From positions 77,155,400 through 77,219,399 of the forward strand of contig OV050030.1 of assembly GCA_920105625.2 (NCBI GenBank): a stretch of DNA of 64,000 nucleotides, in the 5' to 3' direction. The notes below the pieces were generated by a model that was given only the letters and a program-made list of their open reading frames with translations, was not told the origin of the DNA and ran no database searches. Source of the DNA: Clusia tigrina. Its lineage: Eukaryota; Arthropoda; Insecta; Diptera; Clusiidae. Shown here piece by piece: positions 19,755 through 30,571 of the stretch. The translations under genes and the position numbers were made by a program. The stretch's first letter is position 1, and each line of letters starts with the position of its first letter.

Positions 19755-21440
19755 AATCCACCACTGTAAACAATCGCCATTCATAAAAACCTTCTGGCTG
19801 TTGGGTTGAGAGAGTTTTGTAGCCTGGCGTTATACCTCTTTGTAAAATTGTTGAGTTCTTCTTTAACCAAGGGGCTGTTGTTATATTCTGAAATATTTTG
19901 CATTGTGCGCGTTGTATCAAATCGATGTTTGTCGGTGAGGCTTTGTCCACAACTGGACGCCTTAAGTCCAGATCGGGTTTATGGAGGCTTTGTATATCAA
20001 AACATTGTGTTCTAAACGCAGCCCAGATTTTCTGCAGAGTAGCCAAGTTCATTTAGCGGCCTTTAGTTTCATATACTTCTCCTTCGTTTCTAATTGTTTT
20101 CGCCACATAAGTCTTTGCCTAAATGAGGTCCGATATACTGAACTGCATTTTTTGGTGGAATAGTTACGTTGTTAAGGGTGAGTGTTGGGCAAATTCCATA
20201 GCAATAACACAATGTGAGTACTTTTGAGTTAATTTAACCGTATTCTCCAATTTGAAAGCCAATCATCAATTTTTGTAACTGACGTTTTCTTTTCTACATA
20301 AAAATGTTACTATGCGGATGGACAACATTCTTTCAATATTGTACTCAACACTGCCACAGGGTTACACTTTTATATTTAGAAAAGAACACAGTATATTCCG
20401 TTTCGGTCCGTTGTGTATCAAATAACTATATAAAATCTTTTTAAAAAATTTAAAAAGGAGATGAGTACCTAGATATGAAAGTTTCGACTCATCATAAATA
20501 AAATTTTAATTAATTTATAAAAAAAATAATGAGTTCTCTATCTACCATACGTATATAATTCATTCATACAATCAGCTCAATCCGAATGTAACACTGCCTA
20601 TCCTGTCGCTGAATTACAAATGTAACATTTTATCACACACTCTGTGTAACATTTTCACAAAAGAACTCACAGTCCTCACGCAGGGTTACACTTATTTGAG
20701 AAAAGAACACAAAATTAGTGTAAGGCAAGTGTAACATTTTTTCTTAGAAAAGAAAACGTTATTGGTGTTTCAGAGGTGGTTTGTATATGCGAATGCAAGC
20801 ATAAGATAGCCTTCATATGCGTATATTAACGCAACAACGTTTTCTGTCACTTGTGGAAATTCTGACGTATACAGAAGATGCAGCACGGGACCAAGCACAC
20901 TACCTTGATGAATTCTAGCTTCAATAACTAATCATCAGTTACTGCATCTTTATATTTAACTCTATACTTACGATTATATTTAACTATAAAAACGTATTAG
21001 GTACGATTCTAAAATTTTGTGAAAAACTGGAGATAGAAGATGCAGGATCTTATAAATTAAGCCTTCATTCCAGACTCTATCAAAAGCTTGTGCAATGTCT
21101 AAGAATACCACAGATCAATGATTTTTTATCCCACCAAACCTTCCCTGGTTTTGTTGATAATCCGTGCCCTTGCTCTACTGGAGAATGCTTTTTAAGCAAC
21201 CTGTGCTGGAAGGTCGGAATAATTCTTTTTCCTATGTATGTGAGGAAGCAACCTGTCAAGTAAAGCTTTTTCAAATATTTTTTATAGTACAGGCAGATTT
21301 GAAAATCATATAATTTGTGATATTTTCCAATTTTTGGGGAAATATTCCAATCTATGAATGATATTAAAGATAATTAAAATATTTTTGGGGTGATCATGTC
21401 ACACTGCTTTATTTAGTTTTATTTCCTAAGATAACATTTT
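19755..21440 (-). pseudogene. jockey-type ORF2, reverse transcriptase half
   Basis: Minus-strand frames, in element order from 21440 down, give HRLEYFPKNWKISQII, KIFEKALLDRLLPH, RIIPTFQHRLLKKHSPVEQ, DRVWNEGLIYKI, HQGSVLGPVLHLLYTSEF (about 20905), and then a damaged catalytic box (IYAYEGYL). After a MITE-like insert come IDDWLSNWRIRLN, PPKNAVQYIGPHLGKDL, WLLCRKSGLRLEHNVLIYKA and AQCKIFQNITTAPW. This is the full block order of a jockey RT with thumb. Many stops and frameshifts occur. Its 5' half is at 25880-26960, on the other side of a copia element. Confidence 0.88.
20282..20760. mobile_element. MITE-like insert in jockey RT, 479 bp
   Basis: Inverted ends ACGTTTTCTTTTCTA...AAAAATGTTAC (20282-20310) and the complement (20731-20760) match at about 26 of 29 positions. 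Jockey code reads up to the insert on one side and resumes on the other. Inside, CAGGGTTACACTT occurs twice (20356, 20680) with AAAAGAACACA after each. No open frame is present and I cannot define the target duplication. Confidence 0.7.
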
Positions 21441-21697
21441 TGTCAGAATAAGCGCAATGAACAAAAACACGACTGTTCAGTTTAGCAGGTTTATTAGAAA
21501 GGAATGATTACTTGACACGGTAAGAACAATTAATTTGAGCTTGACAGCAGTTGGGTTGCCTATGCTTATATTAACTTTGGTACTATATACCTACATACTC
21601 TGCCTCTACCCAAATGCGATTACACAAAATTTAGTCAGAATCAAGGATTTATATACATAGTGGCAAAATTTTCACAAAAATATAGTTCAATCGAAAA

Positions 21698-24600
21698 TTA
21701 AGCAAATTCAATTTTGAAGAGTTTACAAAAAAAGTGATGTTTATCTTTAGTTAGACATTTTGTAAAAACATCAGCTACATTTTCCGAAGATGGAATGTAC
21801 TGGATACCAATCTCGTTCGAAAGATGTTTGTCACGAATGTAATGGTACTTGATGTCTCTGTGTTTGCTGCGTTTGTGAGCAATGTGATTTTGGACCAAGA
21901 ATTGCGCGCCATGGTTGTCACAAAAAATTGTTGTTGCGCGATTTACGTAGGCCCCAAATCTCATCTCCTTTAGCAAACTTCGGTGGAATGAAATTTCTTT
22001 CGATCCCTGGCACATCGCGATACATTCCGCTTCCATGGAACTTAGCGAAACCACATGCTGTTTTTTCGACTCCCATGCGATGGGGGTGCCAACAAAAAAT
22101 AGAACAAATCCACTGTAGGATTTGCGATCAGTCGACTCAGAACCCCAATCTGCATCTGTAAAACATACCAAATCTTTGTTATTACATGTGTACCTTTAGT
22201 ATTTGCTTTTAAATATCGCAAGACATGTTTTGCTCCTTGTGCGGATGTGCGTGAAACTGCGCCAATTTTGACACGATATGTGCGATGTCAGGTCGTGATA
22301 TTACCGCTAAATAGGTTAGACCTCCAATGAGCGATTGATAGCTCTTTATATCGCCCACTTCGCAGTCCTTTTCGCCGCTGGCTTGCACTCGAGCATATTC
22401 CACCGCTCCAGAAGCTCACGCGTATACCGATTTTGGTTAATTGATGTATCGCCGCGCAGTCCGTGTTGCTCGACTGGACGAATTTTATAGGACCTCGATC
22501 AACTGCTTCCACCTGCGCACTGAGTTGCTTAACGATATTGCGCAGTATTGATTCGAGAGAGCACACCAAAAAAATATCATCAACATAAAGTGGTATGATG
22601 TTAATTTCTCCATCTCTCATCATGGTGTCCAAACATGAGACCGTCTGGCATCGAGTGAAACCAATTTGAGAAAGAATAATGTTGATTTTGGTGTTCCAAC
22701 CTCTGCTTGCTTGCTTAAGCCCGTACAATGATTTCTTTAATTTGCAGATTTTATTGGGAATCTTTTCATTTGTGAACATCTCCGGCTGGCGCATAAAAAC
22801 GTCTTCTGACAGCTCTCCGTTGAGGATGCCGCTACGATGTCAATATGGTTAACAAAAAGTTTATGTTTCGCAGCAAGTGCAAGCATAAGCCGAATAGTTG
22901 AGTGCCTCACTACTGGTGCGTATGTGTCAAAAAAATCTTCAAACTTCCTCTGACCGCATCTTTGTGCAACTAAACAGTATTTGCTCTTTCTATCGTTCCA
23001 TCAGCGTTGAATTTGGTTGTAAAAACCCATCTGCATCCGATAACGTTTTTTCCAGCTGGACAGTCAACCAACTCCCAGGTGTCGTTTTTGATTAAACTAT
23101 CAAATTCCACCTGCATCGCGTTCCACAACTGAGCCCCATTTGCTGACTCTAGCGCTTCAGCTACGGTGATTGGATTTGTAATAATACCGTTCAATGATTC
23201 AGTGACATACAGATTGCTCGGCCTGCCAGGTCTGCTAGTGCGATTTATTCACGGTCTGCCTCTCGTTCGCTTTCCCGCAGCGACTTCCACCGCTTCGTCA
23301 GACGACCATTCCTGCTCTTGAGCCTCTCTTCCATCCGAGCTTTCGTGTACCTCTCTTGCATTTACGCCTACGTGCGTTGCAGTGCGCGCTATATCTGCGC
23401 TAATGCTCTCACCATCGCTGCTAATATCTTCGCCGTCTTCATTGCCTGTAACTTTAATACCTGCGCTTTTCACGTTAGCGCGCTCACTACTGCTACTTCT
23501 TTGTTGGTCTCATAGTTTGGCTCTGCGTAAACGAAGAATCTATCCTTGGCGTGTTCCACTGCTTGATCTGCGACAGCTGCATCACTAAATATAATTAAGT
23601 TTTCGAAGAAATTGACGTCCCGTGCAATAGTTATAGTTTTCGATGCTTTGGTATAAAGCCTATAACCCTTCGAATTGCTCGCGTAGCCAACAAAAACCAG
23701 TTGTGTACCTTTTGGCTCAAATTTCGACTGATTCCGATTCTTGTCGAGTGCAACAGCATTAAAACCAAACGTTCGGAAATGTGCTACAGATGGTTTCCCC
23801 TCGAACCAACGTTCATATGGAGTTTTGTCATTCAATATATTTGTAGGAGAACGATTACGTATGTACGTAGCAGTACTTACAGCCTCCGACCATAAGCTTT
23901 GAGGAAGATGCGCTGTTTCCAGCATACACCGAGCCATTTCGACGATCGTTCTATTAGCTCTCCGCTATGGTGTGTAGCTAACTGTCTTCTGATGCACGAT
24001 GCCATATCGCTTGAAGAAATTATTGAAATTTGAGTTTACATACTCCAACCCGTTGTCGCTCCTTAAGCATTTCAGTTTACGTCCAGTCTGCTTCTCCACA
24101 TGCGTTATGAAGTCCACGAACGTTTCATAGGCCTGCGATTTGTGCTGCAAACATTTGGTGTCTACATACCTCGAGTAATCATCAATGAAGGTGATGAAGT
24201 ATCTCGAACCACCTTGCGTGCAAACGCGCATTGGACCACAAATGTCGGTGTGGACCACTTCTAGAGCACTGGTTGTATTTACATTAGGATAGCACCTAAA
24301 CGGCTTAGTGCTAATTTTCCAGACTGCACAAGTGACACATTAAAAATCTTTTGGATTGTCCATATTTAAACCACGAACCATGTTTGTACAAGTCATTAAC
24401 AGTTATATGCCCATACCTGCGATGCCACAGTTCGATTTCTTGCTTTTTAGTAAACGTGGTATACAAATATTCATTTTTACCACTTTTTAGAAATTTAATG
24501 CAGAAAACGCCGCCGTTCATTTTTGCTGAGAACACTAATTTATTATGCTGCGTCTTAATCACCGCTTCGTCTTTGCGAAACTGTACCATATGACCATTGC

Positions 24601-25640
24601 TGATTATTTTACTCACTGACAAGAAATTAGAATGTAAGTTCGGCACATACAACATGTCGCACAATGTAATGTCAGAGGTAACTGATTTTAGCGTCACATT
24701 ACATTGCATTCACACATCACCCATTGCATTCACACTTTCGCCCGAAGCTAGTATTACTTTCTGCGCGCGATTCTCAATCGAAGAAAAAAACCAGTTTTCT
24801 CGGCACATATGCGAGGATGCGCCACTATCGAGTATCCATACGTCGCTGCTTACATAAAGCTAGTTAGTAAGGGTTAATAAGACAGACGATGTTCTGTTTC
24901 CATTTGTTCTGCATTCCGATCGTATATGTCCCCGCTTACCGCACGAATAGCACTTTATATTTCGCCTCGCTGACATATCTCTACTGTCACTGCGACCTGA
25001 TTTAAAACTCTTTTTCCCCGTAACGTCGACCTGCTTGACCTTCAGCTGATTCGCTGCAATAACGCTTTCTCCGCTGACGTCTTTCCGCTTATCTCGTCGC
25101 TGCAGCACTTCCAATATTTTGACCTTCAACTGCTCGACATTTGGTAGCACGTCGCGACTCTCCATTGACACAACAAAATTGTCCATATCTTCCGGCAAGC
25201 TGCATAGTAGCAAGATGCTGAGTAGATCCTTTGGAACGTCGATTCCAATGTCTTTTAGATCATCCGCAAGGGTACAAAACTCATTGATTTGTTCAGTCAA
25301 TTTTTCAACGATTTTCAATCGAAAGCGGGCTAGTTTTCTGAACAAAATTACCTTGCGCGCTGGTGCGTTTGTTTTATATAAATTTCTCAATGTATCCCAT
25401 GCGCCCATTGCGGAAACACACCTTTTTATGTGGATTAGCTCCGATGACTTGACACACAATTTGATCGTTGCTAGCGCCTTTTTGTCCGCCTTTTCCCACG
25501 CAAGTTGTTCAGCCGCTGTTGCTGTTGCTGGACATGCGTTTTCGACGACATCCTATTGATCCTGTGTAATTAATAGAGTTCGCATCTGGACCGACCAAGA
25601 TGTATAATTTTCACTGTTCAATTTTTCGATTTGCGAAAAC
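21698..25640 (-). pseudogene. copia B gag-pol, copy 1
   Basis: Gag (24860-25640) ends in the zinc knuckle CYSCGKRGHIRSEC. After the region for protease (about 24700-24860, start degenerate) comes the GAG-pre-integrase block (24311-24709: IELWHRRYGHITVNDL). Integrase lies in 23470-24258 (HTDICGPM, RSDNGLEYV; the third block is deleted after SYTP-stop, with loss of the catalytic glutamate). RT lies in 22288-23194 (WNAMQVEFDSLIKNDTWELV, LKKSLYGLKQASRGW, LYVDDIFLV with intact catalytic aspartates). RNase H lies in 21698-22171 (FTDADWGSESTDRKSYSGF, SSMEAECIAM, HRDIKYHYIRD). A TAG in gag (QDQ-stop-DVVEN) and a TAG in integrase are shared with the other copies, so the element was dead before it was duplicated. 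Confidence 0.92.
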
Positions 25641-25707
25641 GAATTACTCAACACGAACACTTTACAAAAAACTTCCGAAACACGTGTTTAGCTTTTGACT
25701 TTTTTGA

Positions 25708-25722
25708 TCTGGGCCCTTAACC
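25708..25722 (-). promoter_or_regulatory. primer-binding site of copia B
   Basis: Just inside the 5' LTR the minus strand reads GGTTAAGGGCCCAGA. This is complementary, with one mismatch, to the anticodon stem-loop of initiator tRNA-Met (TGGGCCCATAACC), the cleaved-tRNA primer known from Drosophila copia. The same site is present in copies 2 and 4. Confidence 0.75.
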
Positions 25723-25879
25723 TTTGTCAGAATAAGCGCAATGAACAAAAACACGACCGTTCAGTTTAGCAGGTTTATTAGAAAGGAATGATTACTTGAC
25801 ACAGTAAGAACAATAAGTAAGAGCTTGACAGCAGTTGGGTTGCCTATGCTTATATTAACTTTGGTACTATATACCTACA

Positions 25880-26960
25880 ATTTTTATAGCCTGTAACTCT
25901 CTGTTATCAGGATTTTTAGCACTTCAAAATTATTTGTTGTTAGAATTGGCTTAAAAACTAACTTCAACTTACCATTCGTAGAGGGATAGTACTCACTATT
26001 TTGCATTTTTCCATAAAGAATAGTTGGTTTGTTTATTTGGATTGAGACTATCCATAAACTTGTTCAGTCTTTCTTTCAGTTCATGATTTAAAGCGGCATT
26101 TAGGCTTCCTGAAAATTCGGATACGTTTTTCCTGAAAAACGGAGATCTGTGGCGATAACAATCCTTTTTAGCTTGACTTTTCTCCCTAATGTGGCTTTTT
26201 ATAGCATTAGCTATCTTAATGGCTTTACTTTTAATTGTTTCAAAATTAAGTGGAGTAGCGTGTTCAGCTGTTTATACTAATAAAGCGTTTAAGTCGTGCA
26301 AAGCGGAATCGACATCATCTGCAGTCTTTAGAGAAATATCAATTTTTACGGGACGCTAATATATTTTCGCTATTTAAGCCAGTTTGTCTGATGAAAGTTT
26401 ATAGCATTTTTCCGATAGAATGCGTTCTCTTACAGTATTCCTTAAAACTGCAAGGTCGATAAGATCTGGTGAATTTTTGGGGTCTGTAGGCCAGTAGGTG
26501 GGATGCCCTAAGGATACCACATCTAAATTACTGCACTGATCTATTATCGTTCAATACAATTGTCTACCTTTAGGATAAATTAGACTCGAACTTCAGTATG
26601 TATCCTTTGCTTTATAATTTCCCATCACGATGAATTTGTCTACAAGGATAATGAAACTCTCTTTGAATTGTTGTTCTTTAACAGAGAATATCGATGGTCA
26701 GTATACAGCACTGAGAGTAGTATCTTCCCCCAACATTGCAGTGAAATGGAAGTTGCTTCTAAGTAGTCCTTTGCAAAGTTTTCAAGTGTTCAACGTTTCA
26801 TACAACTTTTTATTAGTATACCAGAATCACCATATGCTGTGCAATCAGCAGGATCGTTAGTTTCATGAAATGTGAAGCCCGAAAATTGAAGTTGTATTTG
26901 TTTGTTAAATGTGTTTCTGAAAGCAACATAACATCACACTGTTGTAAAAAGTAATGTAAT
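25880..26960 (-). pseudogene. jockey ORF2 endonuclease half, copy 1
   Basis: Minus-strand frames give CDVMLLSETHLTNKYNFNF (about 26920-26865), GNYKAKDTY, a block near 26500 reading DVVSLGHPTYWPTDPKNSPDLIDL, then VRERILSEKCYKLSSDKLA. These are the SETH, GD-NAK, TYWP and SSDH-type blocks of the jockey apurinic-like endonuclease. It continues with the linker to RT (KSHIREKSQAKKDCYRHRSPFF, SGSLNAALNHELKERLNKFM). The N-terminal strand before the SETH box is degenerate. The element goes on at 21440 beyond copia B. Stops and frame changes are frequent. Confidence 0.85.
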
Positions 26961-27775
26961 ATGACACCACTAAATATTATAATAAAGAGAGCGAGAGATA
27001 GAGAGCAATTTTACAAAATAAAAAGGGGGTAATAATGAGAAACAGTAGTTTAGAGTGTGGTGGACTGAGACAGTACATGGACAGAATTTAATCAGTGAGT
27101 TCACCACTTGCAGTTAGCGTTGTTGTCTGGATGGACAAGTGGCATGGCCGAAATAGCTATAAGATCTGCCAATTTTTTTCTTACAATTCTCCTTTTGACA
27201 ATTATTACGGTGATATACACATTATAGACGTGCACAGTTACAACTGTTCGTACAAGTTTCTGTGTGTTTACTGAAATGAGTGCGTGTAGATGAGTGGTTA
27301 AATGTTTCTGTTATAACTTAGTATTGTTTTTATATGTAGCAGTTTGGGTGTGAGTGCATAAAAAGAGAATGAGGGTAACATATTTGTTTTCCTATATTTC
27401 GCACAAGCAAATACTAGTAGATGACGATGGAATAAAATAAATAACTTGTTGTATGATGCAAGTAAAAATTCGTTTGTATGATTTATAAAAATTGTAGGAA
27501 ATTGGTTAAATAAAACAATGACTTTTTAAAAATGAATTTTATTAATTCAGGTAAACATAACGATTTTTCAGGTAACAAAAGCAATTCAGTCTTTTAAACT
27601 TAAGTATACTAGGTATATATATAAACAAAACTTTAATCCCTGTAGGACAAACAAAATTTAAATAAGATTTAAATTACGAGTACATATATGTATATGTACT
27701 CGTATATGGATACGTACGTAAAAAACATAACTTTTTTATTAGTTATTTTACGTGGTTTTCAACTTTAGCTAACAA
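26961..27775. other. non-coding stretch between jockey and hAT
   Basis: Holds a GA-rich microsatellite (26985-27005), an AT-rich stretch, and CGAGTACATATATGTATATGTACTCG, a near-perfect short palindrome at about 27675-27703. It probably includes the jockey 5' remainder and the hAT 3' untranslated end. No gene seen. The same stretch is repeated at about 38130-38930 and 51610-52412. Confidence 0.5.
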
Positions 27776-28688
27776 TCAGTTTTTCGAATTTACATTCACG
27801 AATAAAATTTCATTAAATGATTTTCCATTAGATCCGAGTTTTGATCGTTTATCTGTTATCAGTGCCCGGGCAATGGAAAATATCCTTTCTGAAGGGGCGC
27901 TAGATGCTGGTATAGCGAATATTCTGCAGCTTAGCTTGTATAACATTGGAAATTCATTTTTCCTATCATGCCACCATTTCAAAATATTAAAATCATTTAT
28001 TAGGGGTACATTAGTATTTTTATATTTACTTCTTTAATTTTCAATTATGGACTGGTTAGAACTAGCTCCCTCTATTGGCTGTTCATAATTTTCAAATAAT
28101 GTGCATATATATTTTTGATGAGGTTATTTCAATGTTTGGATTAAAAATAGTAATGTCATTTAAATAAGGAAGCAACAAACTTTTGCATTGTTATTACACC
28201 TGTTTGTTCTTCTAAACTAAATTGAGTAAGCTGATTAGCTGGCGGAAATAAAAATATGGCTAATTTATGATAAATTGTGATCTTGCTGTCTACTAACGAA
28301 ATTAAAGTGTCATGTAATTTTTTTTTAAATTCTGATATAAAACTAGGTTCATCATTATTGGTGGTATTACATATGGTTTTTAAGTTACGGACATGTGGAT
28401 GAACTAAATGAATTGTTGGATAGGAACTGCCTTCAAGTTCTTTTGACGCATCCATGAAAGGTTTAAGAATTGCTATTAATTGATCTAAATTATATTCTTT
28501 TATCATGTTATATTTCTCATTTAGATTTTTATCACTTAGTATTTTTTGAATATCAGCAAAGTTTGATTTTATGGATAAAATGGTATAATAAACTGTATTC
28601 CATCTTGTGGGTGTGAAACTTTTTAATGATGTTGTTAAGTCGCAATTTAAGCCAGGTTTCTTAACAAATTTTACCAGTTTGGACGATG

Positions 28689-28727
28689 CACAGTGTCGTG
28701 TTTTCATATAAACGGCGGCCAAAAATA
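28689..28727 (+). promoter_or_regulatory. 23-spacer RSS-like transposon end
   Basis: Heptamer CACAGTG (28689-28695), 23-bp spacer (28696-28718), nonamer-like CCAAAAATA (28719-28727). The heptamer equals the V(D)J consensus. The nonamer-like block matches the ACAAAAACC consensus at six of nine positions. Confidence 0.7.
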
Positions 28728-28826
28728 GAAGGAGTTATCGTAGAGGAATGAAAATTGGTACACAGTACTATTATAAGTAGGAAAGGAAAAAAACCAAGTT
28801 TTGCGAAAATCAGCCCATGGAATCGG

Positions 28827-29025
28827 CCACCTCCCATATATCCTGAAATGAAAAAAAGTTATATTTTCCAAAATTGTTGTTGGAATTGAACCAAATTTGA
28901 CTCGATTTGTCTCTAATATATAGCTGATAACTGTGGTGAGTTATATGAAATTATCTCAAAGGATACGCCCACCTCCCATATATCCTGAAATGAAAAAAAG
29001 TTATATTTTCCAAAATTGTTGTTGT
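28827..29025 (+). repeat. direct repeat pair inside Transib
   Basis: A stretch of about 55 bp beginning CCACCTCCCATATATCCTG occurs at 28828-28881 and again at 28969-29024 without visible difference, 141 bp apart. It lies between the left end and the transposase stop. Confidence 0.85.
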
Positions 29026-29253
29026 TTACAAAACACGTCTGCATCCCATAAGTCCTTGATACCAAATAAGAAGAAACAGATATTTTTCAAATTCATTATT
29101 ATTCATTAACAAAATATTAGGGAAATGATTAAATAAATAAAACTAAATATTTTTGCTTATTCACTAAAGCTGTCATAATCCGTATCACTCGATTCGTATT
29201 GAGTTAACAAATTTTTTGCTATTATAGTTTCAGAACATTCCTCAGTGTGGGAT

Positions 29254-30000
29254 TCACTTTGGATAAGAAATTTTTTTTATATCATTATAATTCTTAGCCT
29301 TCTTATTATTTGCTTTTCTATGAATAGTAATATTTGGTTCAGACTGCAAAATCATTCTTTCAATTAAATCCTTATTGGTTGACTCGCGACTATTTTTTCT
29401 GGTATGATTTAATCGGGTCTTTCTAAACACTTTATGAGTTGCTTCTATAGCTTCCTCCGACAGCATACCAACAGGTATTTTTGAATATTTTATGAATTCA
29501 ACACCATGAACAAGAATTTTATGAACTGTGGCTGGCATGTAATACCAAGCGTAATTTTCAATGTACAAATTCCATGTATCTCTTAGAAGCTGATCAAAAT
29601 TGTTGACATTGATTTCGTCACCACTAGAAAGTGTTTTCAAAATAAATGAAAAATTTCGAATAAGGGTTGGATCAATTTCGGTTATTTTGGAAGACATTTC
29701 AATATTGTTAAAAAATCGTCTTGCTGTGTTACCATCATTCGATGTTCCATAACCAGTCTTAACTTTATCGACCAATAGTCCCATCTCCTCTTTGAATTGA
29801 GCTTGAATTTTATATTTTCTTTCACTAACAATGTTTTTATCGTCTGGTTTACAAACTTTCCAAATTCGAAGTGGTAGTCTATATGATATGTGAAGGACAC
29901 ATTCAAAAAACTTAATCCAAGCATGTAAGGTTGATAATCCGTATTTATAAAACTCCTCGCTTTTTACGTTTCGTTTTAAGACATCAACCAAACCAGCCAA
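29254..30000 (-). CDS. RAG1/Transib-like transposase, C-terminal catalytic part
   Basis: An open 248-codon frame with blocks GLSTLHAWIKFFECVLHISY, KTGYGTSNDGNTARRFF, GDEINVNNFDQLLRDTWNLY, YYMPATVHKILVHGVEFI, then IPVGMLSEEAIEATHKVFRK and the basic stretch NHTRKNSRESTNKDL. Order and spacing follow the C-terminal half of the RAG1 catalytic core: a GN-AR block, then F-x-K/TVHK-x-L-x-H, then the SE-box that holds the last catalytic glutamate, followed by an arginine-rich helix. The N-terminal half, including the first catalytic aspartate, is missing upstream (30001-30540 has no fitting frame), so this is a fragment. The first codon is TTG; a true start or exon border is not defined. Confidence 0.75.
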   Translation of the reverse strand: MAGLVDVLKRNVKSEEFYKYGLSTLHAWIKFFECVLHISYRLPLRIWKVCKPDDKNIVSERKYKIQAQFKEEMGLLVDKVKTGYGTSNDGNTARRFFNNIEMSSKITEIDPTLIRNFSFILKTLSSGDEINVNNFDQLLRDTWNLYIENYAWYYMPATVHKILVHGVEFIKYSKIPVGMLSEEAIEATHKVFRKTRLNHTRKNSRESTNKDLIERMILQSEPNITIHRKANNKKAKNYNDIKKISYPK

Positions 30001-30543
30001 ATATTAAAAAAATCTCGAATTTTCACCTGTCTCGACACTGAAAATTTAAAGAATAAATGAAAGGGGGAAGAAGGGGGACGAGAAACTTACTTTTTTAAAC
30101 TCTGCACACTTGCCCAAATATTATATTATAATATTAAAAAAGTGTTTTTTGATGTTTTTTTTTTACACTCCACTGAACTTGAATGTTTTTATTAATTTCT
30201 ATTTTCGCTTTTTGTTTACATTCGGTATAACGGCAAACCACATATGACCCACCAAACGAGCCAAAAAACCGAGTTGCCATATCATTATATTCTAACAAGT
30301 TTTTCCAATCGTAAATTATACTGTTTTACCGTCAGTTTTTATTTTAACTTACCGAATTAAATTTGCCTAATTTTTATCATTTTTATATATCGATATTTTC
30401 TTTACTACAACTATTAACTTTGAATACTCATAACTTTTTGGAAATATAACATTTTTTAAAAATTCTTTTTGATTTAGCATAAATGAAGTGTTGTTTGTAC
30501 AACGACATCAACCTTTTTTAAAAACTATTACAGTGTTATTTTT

Positions 30544-30571
30544 CATTTTTGGCCGCCCTCACGACACTGTG
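30544..30571 (-). promoter_or_regulatory. 12-spacer RSS-like transposon end
   Basis: On the minus strand: heptamer CACAGTG (30571-30565), 12-bp spacer (30564-30553), nonamer-like CCAAAAATG (30552-30544). It is the partner of the 23-spacer end. Confidence 0.7.

Larger units (their letters stand above)
21441..25879 (-). mobile_element. copia-type LTR retrotransposon (family B), copy 1, complete
   Basis: 155-bp LTRs lie at 25725-25879 (5') and 21441-21595 (3'), reading TGTAGG...CTGACA on the minus strand. The 5-bp target duplication ATTTT lies at 21436-21440 and 25880-25884. The polypurine tract GGGTAGAGGCAGAG sits next to the 3' LTR. The element is inserted in jockey ORF2. It is the only copy here with both LTRs; copies 2-4 begin at the point equivalent to 21928. 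Copy 1 has a private 40-bp deletion near 22378 relative to the others. Confidence 0.93.
28689..30571 (-). mobile_element. Transib/RAG1-type DNA transposon, 1883 bp
   Basis: Ends are CACAGTGTCGTG at 28689 and its complement ending at 30571. The 5-bp target duplication CGATG lies at 28684-28688 and 30572-30576. Units 2 and 4 of the tandem array show the empty site GGACGATGTTGTTA at the same place (39835, 53320), so borders are exact. Both ends share a second block, GGCGGCCAAAAAT, but 18 nt after the heptamer on the left and 7 nt after it on the right. With heptamer CACAGTG and nonamer-like CCAAAAAT(A/G) the spacers are exactly 23 and 12 bp. It carries one partial transposase frame, so it is probably non-autonomous. 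It was inserted after the tandem duplication. Confidence 0.93.

Noticed and set aside
20282..20760. Target duplication for the MITE-like insert
   Set aside because: Flanks (GTAACTG and TATTGG) do not match; no duplication claimed.
23318..23588. Plus-strand S/L-rich frames repeated in all units (also 34479, 43756, 48265)
   Set aside because: They are antisense to the copia B linker between integrase and RT and are duplicated only because copia is.
25119..25559. 146-codon plus frame present in three units (25119, 36293, 49735)
   Set aside because: Antisense to copia B gag; the gag strand has a zinc knuckle and the right context.
26630..26860. 76-codon plus frame conserved in three units (26630, 37794, 51264)
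   Set aside because: Antisense to the jockey endonuclease code.
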